A program made the translations under genes and the position numbers. A stretch of 64,000 bases of DNA from Afipia felis ATCC 53690. Its GTDB lineage: Bacteria > Pseudomonadota > Alphaproteobacteria > Rhizobiales > Xanthobacteraceae. The stretch is taken from the NCBI RefSeq assembly GCF_000314735.2, contig NZ_KB375270.1, forward strand, positions 2,108,001 through 2,172,000, read 5' to 3'. The notes under the pieces were generated by a model, which was not told the origin of the DNA, made no database searches, and worked only from the letters and a program-made list of their open reading frames with translations. Below, in pieces: positions 17,341 through 29,749 of this stretch. Each line of letters starts with the position of its first letter. Within the stretch, counting starts at the first letter, position 1.

Positions 17341-18543
17341 TCACACCCGCCGCAGCAGCGAGAAGGAAAGCAGCGCCAGAGCAATCGCCATGATGATAAT
17401 TTCGAGAGCGGCCTGATCGGACCAGCGATCGATGACAAAGGCGAGAATGAACGGCGAGAGCGCCTGCGTGATCTGGCCCGGCCGCGAAATTCGCCCGACC
17501 ACGCGGCCATAGCCTGTCGGACCAAAGGTCGCGAGCGGCAGCGCGCCACGCGCGATCGTCATCACGCCATTGGCCGCACCGAACAGAATCGCGAAGATGA
17601 TGGCATGCAGCGTCTCGATGCCCGCAAACGCCAGAACCGAAAAGGCGGCCGCCATGGTGCACATCGAGAACCGCGCCACCCAGACGGGGTGCAGCCGCCC
17701 TTTGCTGGCGAAATCCGCAAAGCGCGTCACAAGCTGGGCAGGACCAAACATCGCACCGATCGTCACGGCGAGACCCGGATCGAGTCCACCACGCTGCAGG
17801 ATCGGCAAAAGATGCGTCGTGGTGCCCGACAGCGCGAAAGCATGACCTGCGAAACCTGCCGCCATCAGGAAAAAAGACCAGCCATGCGGCTTGACGAAGC
17901 GCTTCTTCGCAGCCGGCTCGTCGGCCGCCGCAACCGCGGTCTTCATCTGCGCCTTGCGCCTTGGCAACGCAAACCAGTGCAACGGCGCGATCAGCAAAGC
18001 GAGCACCGCCGCCCAGGTAAAGAACACACTTTTCCAACCGAAATGCTCGATCAGGAAATGCATGAACGGCCACCCCACCGTGGAGGCAAGGCCGCCAGAG
18101 AACGTGACAACAGTGATCGGCCCGCGAGAGGCCATCCCATAAATGCGCGTGAGCGTGGTGAAGGCGGGATCGTAAAGGCAGCTGGAAATGGCAAGCCCGA
18201 TCAGAATCCATGCCAGCACGTAGACGATGTAATTGGGCGCCAGTGGAAGCAACACCAGTCCAGCTGCACCGACCAATGCGCCGACAGACATCACCAGATT
18301 ACCGCCGCGCTTGTCGATCAACCCACAAGTATAGGGCGCACATAGCCCCGAAATGCCAAGCGCAATGGAAAATCCGGACAACGCCAACGGCAGCGACCAG
18401 CCGTGCACATCCGCGATATAGGTCATGGTGAGGGCGGGAGGATAAAATAACGCGCCCCACCCCAGAATCTGGGTGACGCACAACACCGCAACCGCGCGAT
18501 GAGGCCCTGCAATCAGCGCGGCCGGTCCGGCAAAAGGGTTCAT
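17341..18543 (-). CDS. Major facilitator superfamily transporter
   Basis: 400 residues with about twelve hydrophobic segments. The first loop carries GLIDKRGGN, a form of the MFS loop 2-3 signature, near residue 75. There is a basic cytoplasmic loop near residue 200 (LPRRKAQMKTAV...KKRFVKP) separating the two six-helix halves. The family resembles monocarboxylate or oxalate/formate type carriers, but substrate is not deducible. Single gene between two terminator or promoter regions; the start ATG at 18543 lacks a strong binding site. Convergent with cheZ. Confidence 0.85.
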   Translation of the reverse strand: MNPFAGPAALIAGPHRAVAVLCVTQILGWGALFYPPALTMTYIADVHGWSLPLALSGFSIALGISGLCAPYTCGLIDKRGGNLVMSVGALVGAAGLVLLPLAPNYIVYVLAWILIGLAISSCLYDPAFTTLTRIYGMASRGPITVVTFSGGLASTVGWPFMHFLIEHFGWKSVFFTWAAVLALLIAPLHWFALPRRKAQMKTAVAAADEPAAKKRFVKPHGWSFFLMAAGFAGHAFALSGTTTHLLPILQRGGLDPGLAVTIGAMFGPAQLVTRFADFASKGRLHPVWVARFSMCTMAAAFSVLAFAGIETLHAIIFAILFGAANGVMTIARGALPLATFGPTGYGRVVGRISRPGQITQALSPFILAFVIDRWSDQAALEIIIMAIALALLSFSLLRRV

Positions 18544-18610
18544 ATCACCGGCATTAATGTCAGGATTCGCGGATTAAAGAAGAGCAGCCCGCGCAGCCGG
18601 TTCCGTTTTT

Positions 18611-19108
18611 CTATGCACGCGGCGCGCAGCGCACATAGACCATGGTGCCGTATCGCGTCGCAGCATCCGGATCGATGAAGCGGGTGGTCAGCACGCGGCC
18701 ATCGAACGAAACGATCTCGCGATCCTGCGGACCGCCGGCCGGACCCGCGGGGCCGATGTAGTTCTTGCCGCTCTGGCTGCCTTTGAGGCGCAATTCTTGC
18801 GGGGTCGCCTCATCGGCGAGATGCATGATGACGCCGCCCGTCGGCCCCTTGCCGATCACGTAAGGCTGCCTGCACTGGCCCCGCGCGGCGTTCTCGGTGC
18901 GCACGCGGTCTTCCGGCTTGTGATAGGCGGCGAGACCCCAGCGGCCAACCAGTTCATCGGCGCGGATCGTTGCGGGAATTTCCGGCGGCGCCGCCGGTTC
19001 CTGCGACACGGGCGTGTTGCCATTGAGACTGAAACTGCTGCAACCACCGATCAAGGCGGCAAGAACCGAAACTATCGCCAATTTCGAAGTGGTGCGCAGA
19101 CTGATCAT
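18611..19108 (-). CDS. Lipoprotein, possible protease-inhibitor-like fold, function unknown
   Basis: 165 residues from the ATG at 19108, which is preceded on its strand by AGGAG; the longer frame from 19180 is rejected. LIGGCS is a lipobox, so the mature protein starts at the Cys near residue 23 and is lipid-anchored. The mature region has LVGRWGLAAYHKPED and two further Cys (GQCRQP, YVRCAP). The WGLA-containing start is reminiscent of AprI/Inh-type or lipocalin-like beta-barrels, but the match is weak. It shares a 287-base divergent promoter region with groES. Confidence 0.75.
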   Translation of the reverse strand: MISLRTTSKLAIVSVLAALIGGCSSFSLNGNTPVSQEPAAPPEIPATIRADELVGRWGLAAYHKPEDRVRTENAARGQCRQPYVIGKGPTGGVIMHLADEATPQELRLKGSQSGKNYIGPAGPAGGPQDREIVSFDGRVLTTRFIDPDAATRYGTMVYVRCAPRA

Positions 19109-19251
19109 AAATTCTCCTACACGGACTTCATGAACCACGTTTGCCAGCCTGGCAAGCGGCGTCACTCCCTCAGAGTCCATTGTTCGAACGCGGGTGATGG
19201 CGTTCGAGCATCTTATAATGACCTCACCAAGGTCTTAAGCGAGCGGCGTTG

Positions 19252-19279
19252 CTTGACAGGAAAAGCGCCAACCCATATT
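19252..19279 (+). promoter_or_regulatory. Sigma-32 (RpoH) type promoter of groES-groEL
   Basis: CTTGACA at 19252-19258 followed after CTTG by 17 bases and CCATATT at 19273-19279. This fits alphaproteobacterial RpoH promoters (CTTG, about 17 bases, CCATAT) and the TTGACA also fits a sigma-70 -35. It sits just upstream of a CIRCE element, giving dual heat-shock control. Confidence 0.6.
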
Positions 19280-19296
19280 TCCCCTCGGCAACAACA

Positions 19297-19323
19297 TTAG
19301 CACTCCCAAAATGGGACTGCCAA
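19297..19323. promoter_or_regulatory. CIRCE element (HrcA operator)
   Basis: TTAGCACTC, nine bases, GACTGCCAA. The consensus is TTAGCACTC-N9-GAGTGCTAA; the left half is perfect and the right half differs at two positions. It lies 72 bases upstream of the groES start. HrcA binding here represses groESL at normal temperature. Confidence 0.92.
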
Positions 19324-19395
19324 TCTCGTTCGAAGGGCAATCGCTCGCTTCGCCCGATTCCAAGAACACTGAAACCAACGCTGAAGGACACCATC

Positions 19396-19692
19396 ATGGC
19401 CAAAACCACGTTCCGTCCGCTGCACGACCGTGTTGTCGTCAAGCGCATCGACGCTGAAGAAAAGACCAAGGGCGGCATCATCATTCCGGACAACGCCAAG
19501 GAAAAGCCTTCGCAGGGCAAGATCGTCGCCGTCGGCCCGGGTGGCCGCGACGAAGCCGGCAAGCTGATCCCGATCGACCTCAAGGTCGGCGACGTTGTTC
19601 TGTTCGGCAAGTGGTCGGGCACCGAAGTGAAGCTCGATGGCGAAGACCTCCTCATCATGAAGGAGTCCGACGTCATGGGCGTGCTGGCCTAA
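19396..19692 (+). CDS. groES: Co-chaperonin GroES
   Basis: 98 residues from ATG at 19396; the frame is open upstream to 19249 but that part is promoter and CIRCE. GroES caps the GroEL ring. The mobile-loop sequence [18 protein letters not shown] near residues 18-35 and the start [12 protein letters not shown] are diagnostic. It is followed after 50 bases by groEL on the same strand. Control by RpoH-type promoter and CIRCE upstream. Confidence 0.98.
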   Translation: MAKTTFRPLHDRVVVKRIDAEEKTKGGIIIPDNAKEKPSQGKIVAVGPGGRDEAGKLIPIDLKVGDVVLFGKWSGTEVKLDGEDLLIMKESDVMGVLA

Positions 19693-19736
19693 GCAGCCTC
19701 TCCCGACCTCATCCAAGACATCTCAATTCGGAGTAA

Positions 19737-21395
<1,659 letters not shown>

Positions 21396-21427
21396 GCCCG
21401 TCCGCTCTCCCTTCAGAGAAAACGAAA

Positions 21428-21450
21428 AGCCGCCTTCGGGCGGCTTTTTT
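21428..21450 (+). terminator. Rho-independent terminator of groES-groEL
   Basis: GCCGCC, TTCG tetraloop, GGCGGC at 21429-21444, followed by T6. Confidence 0.93.
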
Positions 21451-21632
21451 GTTGCGCGGTTCGCCATGACGCAGAGCCGTCGCAATTCGCGGCAAATAAT
21501 ACCCGCCCGCGGAGCCTGGAACGAGGAAAATGCCGCTCTAGCAAGGAGATGGCGTTCAAATCACGCCGATAAGCGTCTATGGTCGCCCCGCTGTTTCGAT
21601 GGACGTTCCCCGCTTCACGCAGGATACCCCTG

Positions 21633-22856
21633 ATGCGACTTTCGACCGTTGTTTGCTCCGCCCTGATCCTCGGCGTCACCGCGAGTCCGTTCGCCAGCTC
21701 CCTCGTCATGGCGCAAGCGGCCAAGGCACCCGCGAAAAGTCCGCTCATCGGTGGAGAGGTCCGCTACTTCACGGGACTTGGTGACATCCTCGGCGATCTT
21801 CCCGTGGATGCCTTCATTCGGGAAACCCATGATGGCGGCAAGATCACCTCGACTGTGCTGGACGTTTGCTATTCACCTTCGATCGGCTCCGAGCGCAAGG
21901 ATCGCTTCGCCGTCGAATTGAAGGCCGACGGTCAGAAGCTGAGTGGCACCGGCCAGACCACCGAAGAAAAACTGCCGGTTACCGTCAACCTCACGCGCAA
22001 GCCCGAGAACAAGGCCATCACCTTCGAGGGCAGGATCACGGTTGGCGACAAAACCTCCGAAGTCCTGTCGACCGACAACACCGATTCCGACCAGCGGGAG
22101 TTCGAGGCGGCGCAAAGCGCGGATGACAGCATCACCGAGAGCCCGGCGGACTTTACCGAACTGTCGCCGCAATCGCTCGCGCTCAAGGTCAAGCGCGAGA
22201 ATTTCGCCGATCTCCTCAAAAGCCTGCGTAACGACGATGTTGAACTATCGCTCGACAGCCTCGCCACCGATTGCACGGCGCTTCGCACCGGCACGCAGCT
22301 CGTGCGGTTCGATGTCGATCCGCAGCGCGCGGGCGCCCTCATCGCGCGATTGAAAACCGCATCCGGTGTCGTCACGGCGGGCTGGACCACCGGCAGCTAC
22401 GATACCGAGCGCGCCATCCGCATTCCGGCCGCGGACTGGCGCAAGGACGGCAAGCTGGACCGCGACCGTCTCGCTGCCGCACTCGCGGCGAGCGCCTCGA
22501 AAACCCTTGCAGCGCAGGCCGCCAGCACCAAATGGAGTGATACCACGGGCGAACTGACCATCACGATGAAACGCCCCAACACGCTCGTGCCCTCGCTGAA
22601 CCTGACCGACACGCTGGAAGTATTGGCACTCGTCGGTCCCGAAAAGCCGGGCAACGCCGACCGGCTGGTGATCTGGCTTGGCGTACCAGCAGCGACGACC
22701 CGCGATGAAGCCGCAGACCCGCATCTGAACTTCGCGGACTCCTCGGTCGGCGACGAGACCGAAGGCACATACACCGACGACGACGGGCTCGTGCGGGGCA
22801 TGGCCACCGATCTCAAGGGCCAGCGCTGGGACGCCGAGCAGGCCGCATGGAAGTGA
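21633..22856 (+). CDS. Secreted protein of unknown function
   Basis: 407 residues from ATG 21633, preceded by AGGA; the frame opens 18 codons earlier at 21579 but that part is not signal-like. A signal peptide ends near residue 29 (SLVMAQA). The mature part has no recognised domain; it contains a beta-rich N-terminal region (GGEVRYFTGLGDILGDLPVD), a basic linker and a C-terminal region with RAIRIPAADWRKDGKLDRDRL. Two cysteines (DVCYSP, TDCTAL) may pair. It precedes the CrtI-like oxidoreductase by 37 bases on the same strand and could be cotranscribed. Probably periplasmic. Confidence 0.7.
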   Translation: MRLSTVVCSALILGVTASPFASSLVMAQAAKAPAKSPLIGGEVRYFTGLGDILGDLPVDAFIRETHDGGKITSTVLDVCYSPSIGSERKDRFAVELKADGQKLSGTGQTTEEKLPVTVNLTRKPENKAITFEGRITVGDKTSEVLSTDNTDSDQREFEAAQSADDSITESPADFTELSPQSLALKVKRENFADLLKSLRNDDVELSLDSLATDCTALRTGTQLVRFDVDPQRAGALIARLKTASGVVTAGWTTGSYDTERAIRIPAADWRKDGKLDRDRLAAALAASASKTLAAQAASTKWSDTTGELTITMKRPNTLVPSLNLTDTLEVLALVGPEKPGNADRLVIWLGVPAATTRDEAADPHLNFADSSVGDETEGTYTDDDGLVRGMATDLKGQRWDAEQAAWK

Positions 22857-22893
22857 TGGTCGCCGCCTTCCGCCACAACCGGGTTCAGTTCTG

Positions 22894-24429
22894 ATGCCAT
22901 ACGATGTCATCATCGTCGGCGCCGGCCTCGGCGGCCTGACCAGCGGCGCGTTGCTGGCACGGGCGGGCCGCAAGGTGCTCGTCATCGAGAAAAGCAATTC
23001 GGTTGGCGGCGCAGCGTCGAGCTACAAGGTCGGCGACCTGTTCGTCGAAGGCTCGTTGCACGAAACCGGCGATCCGCACGATCCGCGCGATCCCAAACAT
23101 CTCCCGCTGTCACGCGCAGGCATCCTCGAGACATTGAAATGGTCGCCGGGTGGCGCGCTCTATGAGGTGCGCGGCGGCCCACTGTCGTCTCCGCTTCTGG
23201 TGCCTGATGATTTCGACGGCGCACGCGAGGCATTGAGCGCCCGTTTCCCGGAAGCGCGCGAGGCCATCGCGCGGCTGCTCTGCGAGATGAAGCAGATTGC
23301 ATCCGCCGCCGGCGCGCTGACGCAGGGCGATGCCGCGACGCGGCGCTCCGGCGACATCTATGGCGCGTTGATGTCGATCGCACCCGCGATCCGCGACTGG
23401 AAAATGCCGCTTGCGAAAAAGCTGCAGCAGGCCTTCGGCGACAATGAAGCGCTGAAATGCGCGTTCGCAGCCAACCTCTGCTACTACCACGACGATCCCG
23501 CGACATTGTGGTGGGTCTATTTCGCCATGGCGCAAGGTGGCCTGCTGCTCAGCGGAGGCCGCTACGTCCACGGCGGATCGCAGCGGCTCTCAAGCGCGCT
23601 GGCCCGCGAGATCAAGAAGGCCGGCGGCGAAACCATCCTGCGCCGCGTCGTCACCGCCATCGACAAGGACGGCGAGACATTTCGTGTCCATCATACTGCG
23701 AAGGACGGTAGCGACCCGAAGACGGCCGAGAGCGTGCGCGTCGTCTGCAACGGCGCACCCGCCTCGATTGCCGCGCTGTTGCCGCCGAAACAGGCGAAGC
23801 CGTTTCTCAGCCCGTATGAATCGCGGCCCTCCTCGATCTCGCTGTTCGCGCTGACGCTCGGCCTCTCGAAGCCGCCGCGCGAATTCGGCTTTTCCGCCTA
23901 CTCCACGCAACTGCTGCCGGACTGGATGACGACACTCGCCGACTACGCGCAGGCCACGACGCTGATGCGGGACGAGCCCGGTGAGAAGATGCCGCCGCTC
24001 GCCATCGCCGATTATGCCGCAATCGATTCGGGCGTGCCCGCGCCGCCTTATGTCTTGTCGCTGATCGCACCAGACACGCTCTCGAACTGGGAAGGCCTCG
24101 ATCACGAGGGCTACCGCGCCAAGCGCGCACGCTGGCAGAGCGCCATCGTCGCCCATCTCGACCGGCATTTTCCGGGCCTTGCTGAATCCGTGGTGGCATC
24201 GTCCTTCAACACTGCGCATTCTGTCCGGCAATATCTCGGCTCGCCGGGCGGCGCGGTATACGGCTTCGCGCCAACGCCACCGCGCTCACTGTTCAGCGGG
24301 GCAAAGCGCACGTCTGCAACGCCTCTTCAGGGACTTTATCTTGCTTCCGCCTATGCAGGCTTCGGCGGCTACAGCGGCGTCATTCAAGCGGCGGGGGAAT
24401 GCGCCGACATGATCCTGCGAGAGTCGTAA
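22894..24429 (+). CDS. Phytoene desaturase-like FAD/NAD(P)-dependent oxidoreductase
   Basis: 511 residues. The N-terminal dinucleotide-binding motif GAGLGGLTSGALLARAG (residues 8-24) followed by VIEKSNSVGGAASSY is typical of CrtI/CrtO-type desaturases and carotenoid isomerases. The C-terminal FAD motif GLYLASAYAGFGGYSGVIQAAGECAD near residue 480 also fits. No other crt gene (crtB, crtE) lies in the window, so a carotenoid role is not supported; the enzyme may act on another polyprenoid or sterol-like lipid. Spaced 37 bases after the secreted protein gene. Confidence 0.85.
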   Translation: MPYDVIIVGAGLGGLTSGALLARAGRKVLVIEKSNSVGGAASSYKVGDLFVEGSLHETGDPHDPRDPKHLPLSRAGILETLKWSPGGALYEVRGGPLSSPLLVPDDFDGAREALSARFPEAREAIARLLCEMKQIASAAGALTQGDAATRRSGDIYGALMSIAPAIRDWKMPLAKKLQQAFGDNEALKCAFAANLCYYHDDPATLWWVYFAMAQGGLLLSGGRYVHGGSQRLSSALAREIKKAGGETILRRVVTAIDKDGETFRVHHTAKDGSDPKTAESVRVVCNGAPASIAALLPPKQAKPFLSPYESRPSSISLFALTLGLSKPPREFGFSAYSTQLLPDWMTTLADYAQATTLMRDEPGEKMPPLAIADYAAIDSGVPAPPYVLSLIAPDTLSNWEGLDHEGYRAKRARWQSAIVAHLDRHFPGLAESVVASSFNTAHSVRQYLGSPGGAVYGFAPTPPRSLFSGAKRTSATPLQGLYLASAYAGFGGYSGVIQAAGECADMILRES

Positions 24430-24450
24430 GCTTCGCGGCTAAGAACTGCA

Positions 24451-24846
24451 TCAGTTCGAATTGACGCGAAAGCGCAGCGTCGTCGTGCCGATGAAGGAGA
24501 CTGCGTCGCCCTGCCGCTTCCAGTTCACAGCCGTGCCGAGATTCGCGATCAGGGCGTCGTCGGCCTGCGCCAGCGCTGGCACACAACCATTGTCGGCAAT
24601 CGCACCCGGCATGAAGATCACCGTATCGCCGGCTACCGAGAATTGGCCGCGGCCGGTTTTACACCACAGATCGAGCTTGGCTTCGCCGTTCTCGCCGATC
24701 TCGAGCGTCGGCAGACGCCGTGCGCCCGCGAGCTGTGACGTATCGAGAGTCAACTCAAGGCCGAATGGAAACTCCTGCGCCCGCGCAGGGACCGTGAGCA
24801 TCAGTGCCGCAAACGCAGCCAGAATTATGGATTTGTAGAGCGGCAT
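24451..24846 (-). CDS. Small secreted protein, HslJ/META-domain-like
   Basis: 131 residues with a signal peptide cleaved after ARA near residue 23. The mature sequence (LELTLDTSQLAGARRLPTLEIGENGEAKLDLWC, NGCVPALAQADDALIANLGTAVNWKRQGDAVSFIG) follows the rhythm of META domains of HslJ: a conserved Cys, then a GC-x-A helix, then W--GD--- F strand. Two cysteines are likely bonded. Role of META domains is unclear; some affect novobiocin resistance or heat response. Convergent with the CrtI-like gene, 21 bases apart. Confidence 0.55.
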   Translation of the reverse strand: MPLYKSIILAAFAALMLTVPARAQEFPFGLELTLDTSQLAGARRLPTLEIGENGEAKLDLWCKTGRGQFSVAGDTVIFMPGAIADNGCVPALAQADDALIANLGTAVNWKRQGDAVSFIGTTTLRFRVNSN

Positions 24847-24944
24847 TTCAATTTCCGTCGATAATGTGCGGGTTTTCTAGACGCGAATTGTGACATTGGC
24901 GAGGGCTTGAAGGTCGCACCAGCGCACACGCCGTACCGTCAACA

Positions 24945-24974
24945 AAAAATCCCCGCGGCGCGCCGCGGGGATTT
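24945..24974 (-). terminator. Rho-independent terminator of the lactate permease gene
   Basis: A perfect 28-base inverted repeat (24947-24974) centred on GCGC, ATCCCCGCGGCG arms. Read on the minus strand it ends in T6, so it terminates the permease gene; its other side is A6 followed by the META-like gene promoter region. Confidence 0.92.
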
Positions 24975-24995
24975 CTCGTTTCTGGATTCAGGCGA

Positions 24996-26657
<1,662 letters not shown>

Positions 26658-26971
26658 GAATTCGGTCTCCCCCACGCGGTTATGTCGCTCCGGGAGAAGC
26701 GAACTGCCCGGAGCCTGAGGCTTGGCTTCTGAGGGAGGGAAACATGGACAGTCGGCGCCTGACGTAATGAACTGTATCGCCGACTCGTGAACTGCCCCCC
26801 GGCCTCGCCGTTAAGTTGCATGCTAAAAGCGGTAAGGGATTCCAGACAAGACAACGCAGTCGAACCCGGCCCTAACTTTAGTCTTATTCAGTGATTTATT
26901 TGCTGTGGGGCCTGCTTCCGTCTGCGCCACGTTCCCGTGACGTCACCCGGCCTACTCTCAGGAGATCTTCC
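26658..26971. other. 314-base divergent intergenic region
   Basis: Holds the promoters of lldP (minus) and the ABC exporter (plus). I see no gene, clear operator or structured RNA. An A/T-rich stretch around 26875-26910 is the most likely promoter area. Confidence 0.4.
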
Positions 26972-28702
26972 GTGAAACGTATCGTATCGGCGCTCGCCAC
27001 GATCTGGCGGCTCGCGACCCCTTATTTCCGTTCTGAGGACAAGTGGGCAGGCGGCATCCTGCTCGGAGCCGTCGTCACCATCGAACTCGGCACCGTGGCG
27101 ATCGACGTCCTCATCAATCAGTGGCGCAATCGCTTCTATACCGCGCTGCAAGAATACAAGTGGGACACCTTCGTTCACGAGATCATCTACTTCAGCGTGG
27201 TGGCGGCGATTTTCATCGTCATCGCGATCTTGCAGCTTTACCTCAACCAGTGGCTGCAGATCCGCTGGCGGAAATGGATGACCGAACGCTATCTCGGCGA
27301 ATGGCTAAACGACGCCACTCATTACCGGATGCAACTCGCGGGCGACCCAGCCGACAATCCCGACCAGCGTATCGCCGAGGACGTGCGTATCTTCATCGAG
27401 CAGTTTCTCACGCTCAGCCTCGGGCTCCTCAATTCCGTGGTGACGCTGGTGTCTTTCGTCGTCATCCTGTGGGGATTGTCGGAAGCCGCTCCTCTTCATC
27501 TGTTCGGCATGCCGCTCAGCATCCCCGGCTATCTGGTGTGGGCGGCGTTGATCTACGCGATCGGCGGCACCATCTTCACCCATCTGATCGGCAAGCCGCT
27601 GATCGCACTCGATTTCCATCAGCAGCGCTATGAGGCCGATTTTCGCTTCAACCTCGTGCGCGCGCGGGAGAATTCCGAGCAGATCGCGCTGCTCAAAGGC
27701 GGCGATGCCGAGCATATGCGACTGTCGGAGCGGCTGGGCGCCATCATCCGCAACTGGCACGCCATCATGATCCGCACCACGAAGATCACAGCGGTAACGC
27801 AGAGCTACGCGCAAGCCGTGCAGATCTTCCCTTACATCATGGTTGCACCTGCGTATTTCGCGCATAAAACCCTGCTCGGTGGCGTGATGCAGGCGGCATC
27901 CGCCTTTCTCAGCGTGCAGGGCGCGCTGTCGTTTTTCATCAGCGCCTATCGCCAACTGGCCGAATGGCAGGCGGTGATCGAGCGTCTCGAAGGCTTCGAA
28001 CATTCCATGGCGACCGCGCGGGAAAAGCGGCGCGGCAACATCCGTGTAATGCCCGACGGGAGCGCGGACAATATCGTCCTCGACAATTTGACGCTGACCT
28101 CGCCGGCAGGCGCACCGCTTCTTGCTGCTGACCGTTTCGTCCTGTCGCATCGCCAACGGCTGCTGCTGACCGGTCCATCCGGCTCCGGCAAGTCCACCCT
28201 GTTCCGTGCCATTGCCGGAATCTGGCCGTTCGGCAAAGGCACGGTATCGATCCCGGCGGGAGCGACGCTGATGTCGCTGCCGCAACGGCCGTATTTCCCG
28301 ATCGGGCCTTTGTCGGACGCACTCGCCTATCCGGCACAGCCGGGCCATTTCGAGCGTGCCACGCTTGAAGCTGCCCTAGCTGATGTCGGCCTACCCGCGC
28401 TCGCGGATCAACTCGACAAGACCGGCCATTGGAATCAATCGCTGTCGCCTGGCGAACAGCAGCGACTCGGAATCGCCCGCGCGCTTCTGCACAAACCGCA
28501 ATTCCTGATGCTGGACGAGGCAACCGCCTCGCTCGACGAGGAGACGGAGGCTTTGCTGTATCGCCTTATCGCGCAACGCCTGCCTGAAAGCACGATCGTC
28601 TCGATCGGCCATCGCAGCACGCTTCAGTCATTCCATCAGCGCCATGTCGTCCTGTCGCATCATGCTCTTGTGGAACATTCCGCGTCAGCGACCGCAGGCT
28701 GA
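26972..28702 (+). CDS. BacA/SbmA-related ABC transporter with fused ATPase domain
   Basis: 576 residues from GTG 26972, chosen because AGGAG stands seven bases upstream; an ATG 81 bases earlier opens the same frame. The N-terminal half resembles ABC_membrane_2 with RIAEDVRIF and the strongly helical BacA-like region. The C-terminal half is an ABC ATPase: Walker A GPSGSGKST near residue 400, signature LSPGEQQRLGIARALL near 491, Walker B LMLDEATASLD near 513 and GHRS. BacA relatives import peptides or modify lipid-A very-long-chain acylation in rhizobia. Substrate unknown. Single gene with its own terminator. Confidence 0.88.
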   Translation: MKRIVSALATIWRLATPYFRSEDKWAGGILLGAVVTIELGTVAIDVLINQWRNRFYTALQEYKWDTFVHEIIYFSVVAAIFIVIAILQLYLNQWLQIRWRKWMTERYLGEWLNDATHYRMQLAGDPADNPDQRIAEDVRIFIEQFLTLSLGLLNSVVTLVSFVVILWGLSEAAPLHLFGMPLSIPGYLVWAALIYAIGGTIFTHLIGKPLIALDFHQQRYEADFRFNLVRARENSEQIALLKGGDAEHMRLSERLGAIIRNWHAIMIRTTKITAVTQSYAQAVQIFPYIMVAPAYFAHKTLLGGVMQAASAFLSVQGALSFFISAYRQLAEWQAVIERLEGFEHSMATAREKRRGNIRVMPDGSADNIVLDNLTLTSPAGAPLLAADRFVLSHRQRLLLTGPSGSGKSTLFRAIAGIWPFGKGTVSIPAGATLMSLPQRPYFPIGPLSDALAYPAQPGHFERATLEAALADVGLPALADQLDKTGHWNQSLSPGEQQRLGIARALLHKPQFLMLDEATASLDEETEALLYRLIAQRLPESTIVSIGHRSTLQSFHQRHVVLSHHALVEHSASATAG

Positions 28703-28715
28703 CGACGCATAAAAA

Positions 28716-28743
28716 TGGGCGGCGGATTGCTCCGCCGCCCTTT
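28716..28743. terminator. Rho-independent terminator, shared by convergent genes
   Basis: GGGCGGCGGA at 28717-28726, loop TTGC, TCCGCCGCCC at 28731-28740, then T3; five A bases lie on the other side. It ends the ABC transporter gene and the minus-strand porin gene. Confidence 0.88.
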
Positions 28744-28765
28744 GCAGTCGGTCTTGGAGAAGAAC

Positions 28766-29749
28766 TTACTTGATGTTGCTCATCAGCGTCAGGTCAGCCG
28801 AGAGCTTGGCGATGAAGCTCGCGCCGCACCATTTCGAGCCATAACCCGGCGCTCCGTTGATCGGCGTGATAAATCCGGTCTGGCTTGCGGTGTAATCGCT
28901 GGTGAAGGCGTTGCAATCACCCTTGCTCAGGTTGGTGTCGGAATAGCGCAGATCGAGCGTGAACACCTTGTAGGTGAAACCGATGCCGACGTTCCAGGTG
29001 TTGTAGTCCTTGTAGTTGATATTGCCGTAGAACGCGTCGGAAGTGCCGAGCCACTGGCGGCCGAATTCACCCGAGACGTAGCTGCCGATGCCGTTCGGCA
29101 GGAATGTGCTCGGCGCCGTGACCTTGGCTGTCACCGAGGCGTAGGTACCTTCCGCACCTGAGTTCAGGAAGCTCGGGGTGTAGTAGATGTTGCCACCCGC
29201 GGCGAAGTAGTCATTGAAGGTGTAATTGGCCTTACCGTAGACCTCGTAGAAGGAGACGTCCTTCTTCAGGAAGTTGCCGTTGGCCAGCACGATCTGGCTG
29301 TCGAAGCCACAGGACCCCGCCCCGCCGAACGAACCGGCGATGCCGTTGCCGACGCAGGTGCCGCCCGGATACAGGTAACCCCAGACACCGAAGTCGAGCG
29401 CGAGAGCGCCGAAGGTCGGGCGGATACCGCCGTAGATGTCGACCTCTGCGGCAGCGCGGTTCGGAAATGAAATGCTTTCGAACGAGGTGCCGACATAAAG
29501 CTGCAGGTCCTTGGTCACATTGTAGCGCGGCTCGAAATAGGCCGTGACCGACGGCTTGTGGTTGGACTGTGTAATGCCGCGAAACACGTAATCGTTCATG
29601 ACACCCGCCCCGAAGGCGATGTCCCACGGATCGAACGCCGCGACCACCGGCGCCTTGTACGCCTTGACCGGAAGATCGGCCGCCGCCGCCATCTGCGCCC
29701 CAAAAAGACTGACCGCGACGGCCGCCGCAGCCGGAAGAACCAATTTCAT
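28766..29749 (-). CDS. TorF family putative porin
   Basis: 327 residues from ATG 29749 with GGGGG upstream; a GTG at 29761 overlaps it. A signal peptide ends near residue 24 (AAAA), followed by DLPVKAYKAPVVAAFDPWDIAFGAGVMNDYVFRGITQS, the entry block of this outer-membrane family. The remainder is Tyr/Phe/Gly-rich beta strands consistent with a barrel, and the end is not a classical terminal Phe. Function as an unspecific channel or permeability regulator is inferred from the family only. A terminator shared with the ABC gene follows. Confidence 0.82.
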   Translation of the reverse strand: MKLVLPAAAAVAVSLFGAQMAAAADLPVKAYKAPVVAAFDPWDIAFGAGVMNDYVFRGITQSNHKPSVTAYFEPRYNVTKDLQLYVGTSFESISFPNRAAAEVDIYGGIRPTFGALALDFGVWGYLYPGGTCVGNGIAGSFGGAGSCGFDSQIVLANGNFLKKDVSFYEVYGKANYTFNDYFAAGGNIYYTPSFLNSGAEGTYASVTAKVTAPSTFLPNGIGSYVSGEFGRQWLGTSDAFYGNINYKDYNTWNVGIGFTYKVFTLDLRYSDTNLSKGDCNAFTSDYTASQTGFITPINGAPGYGSKWCGASFIAKLSADLTLMSNIK

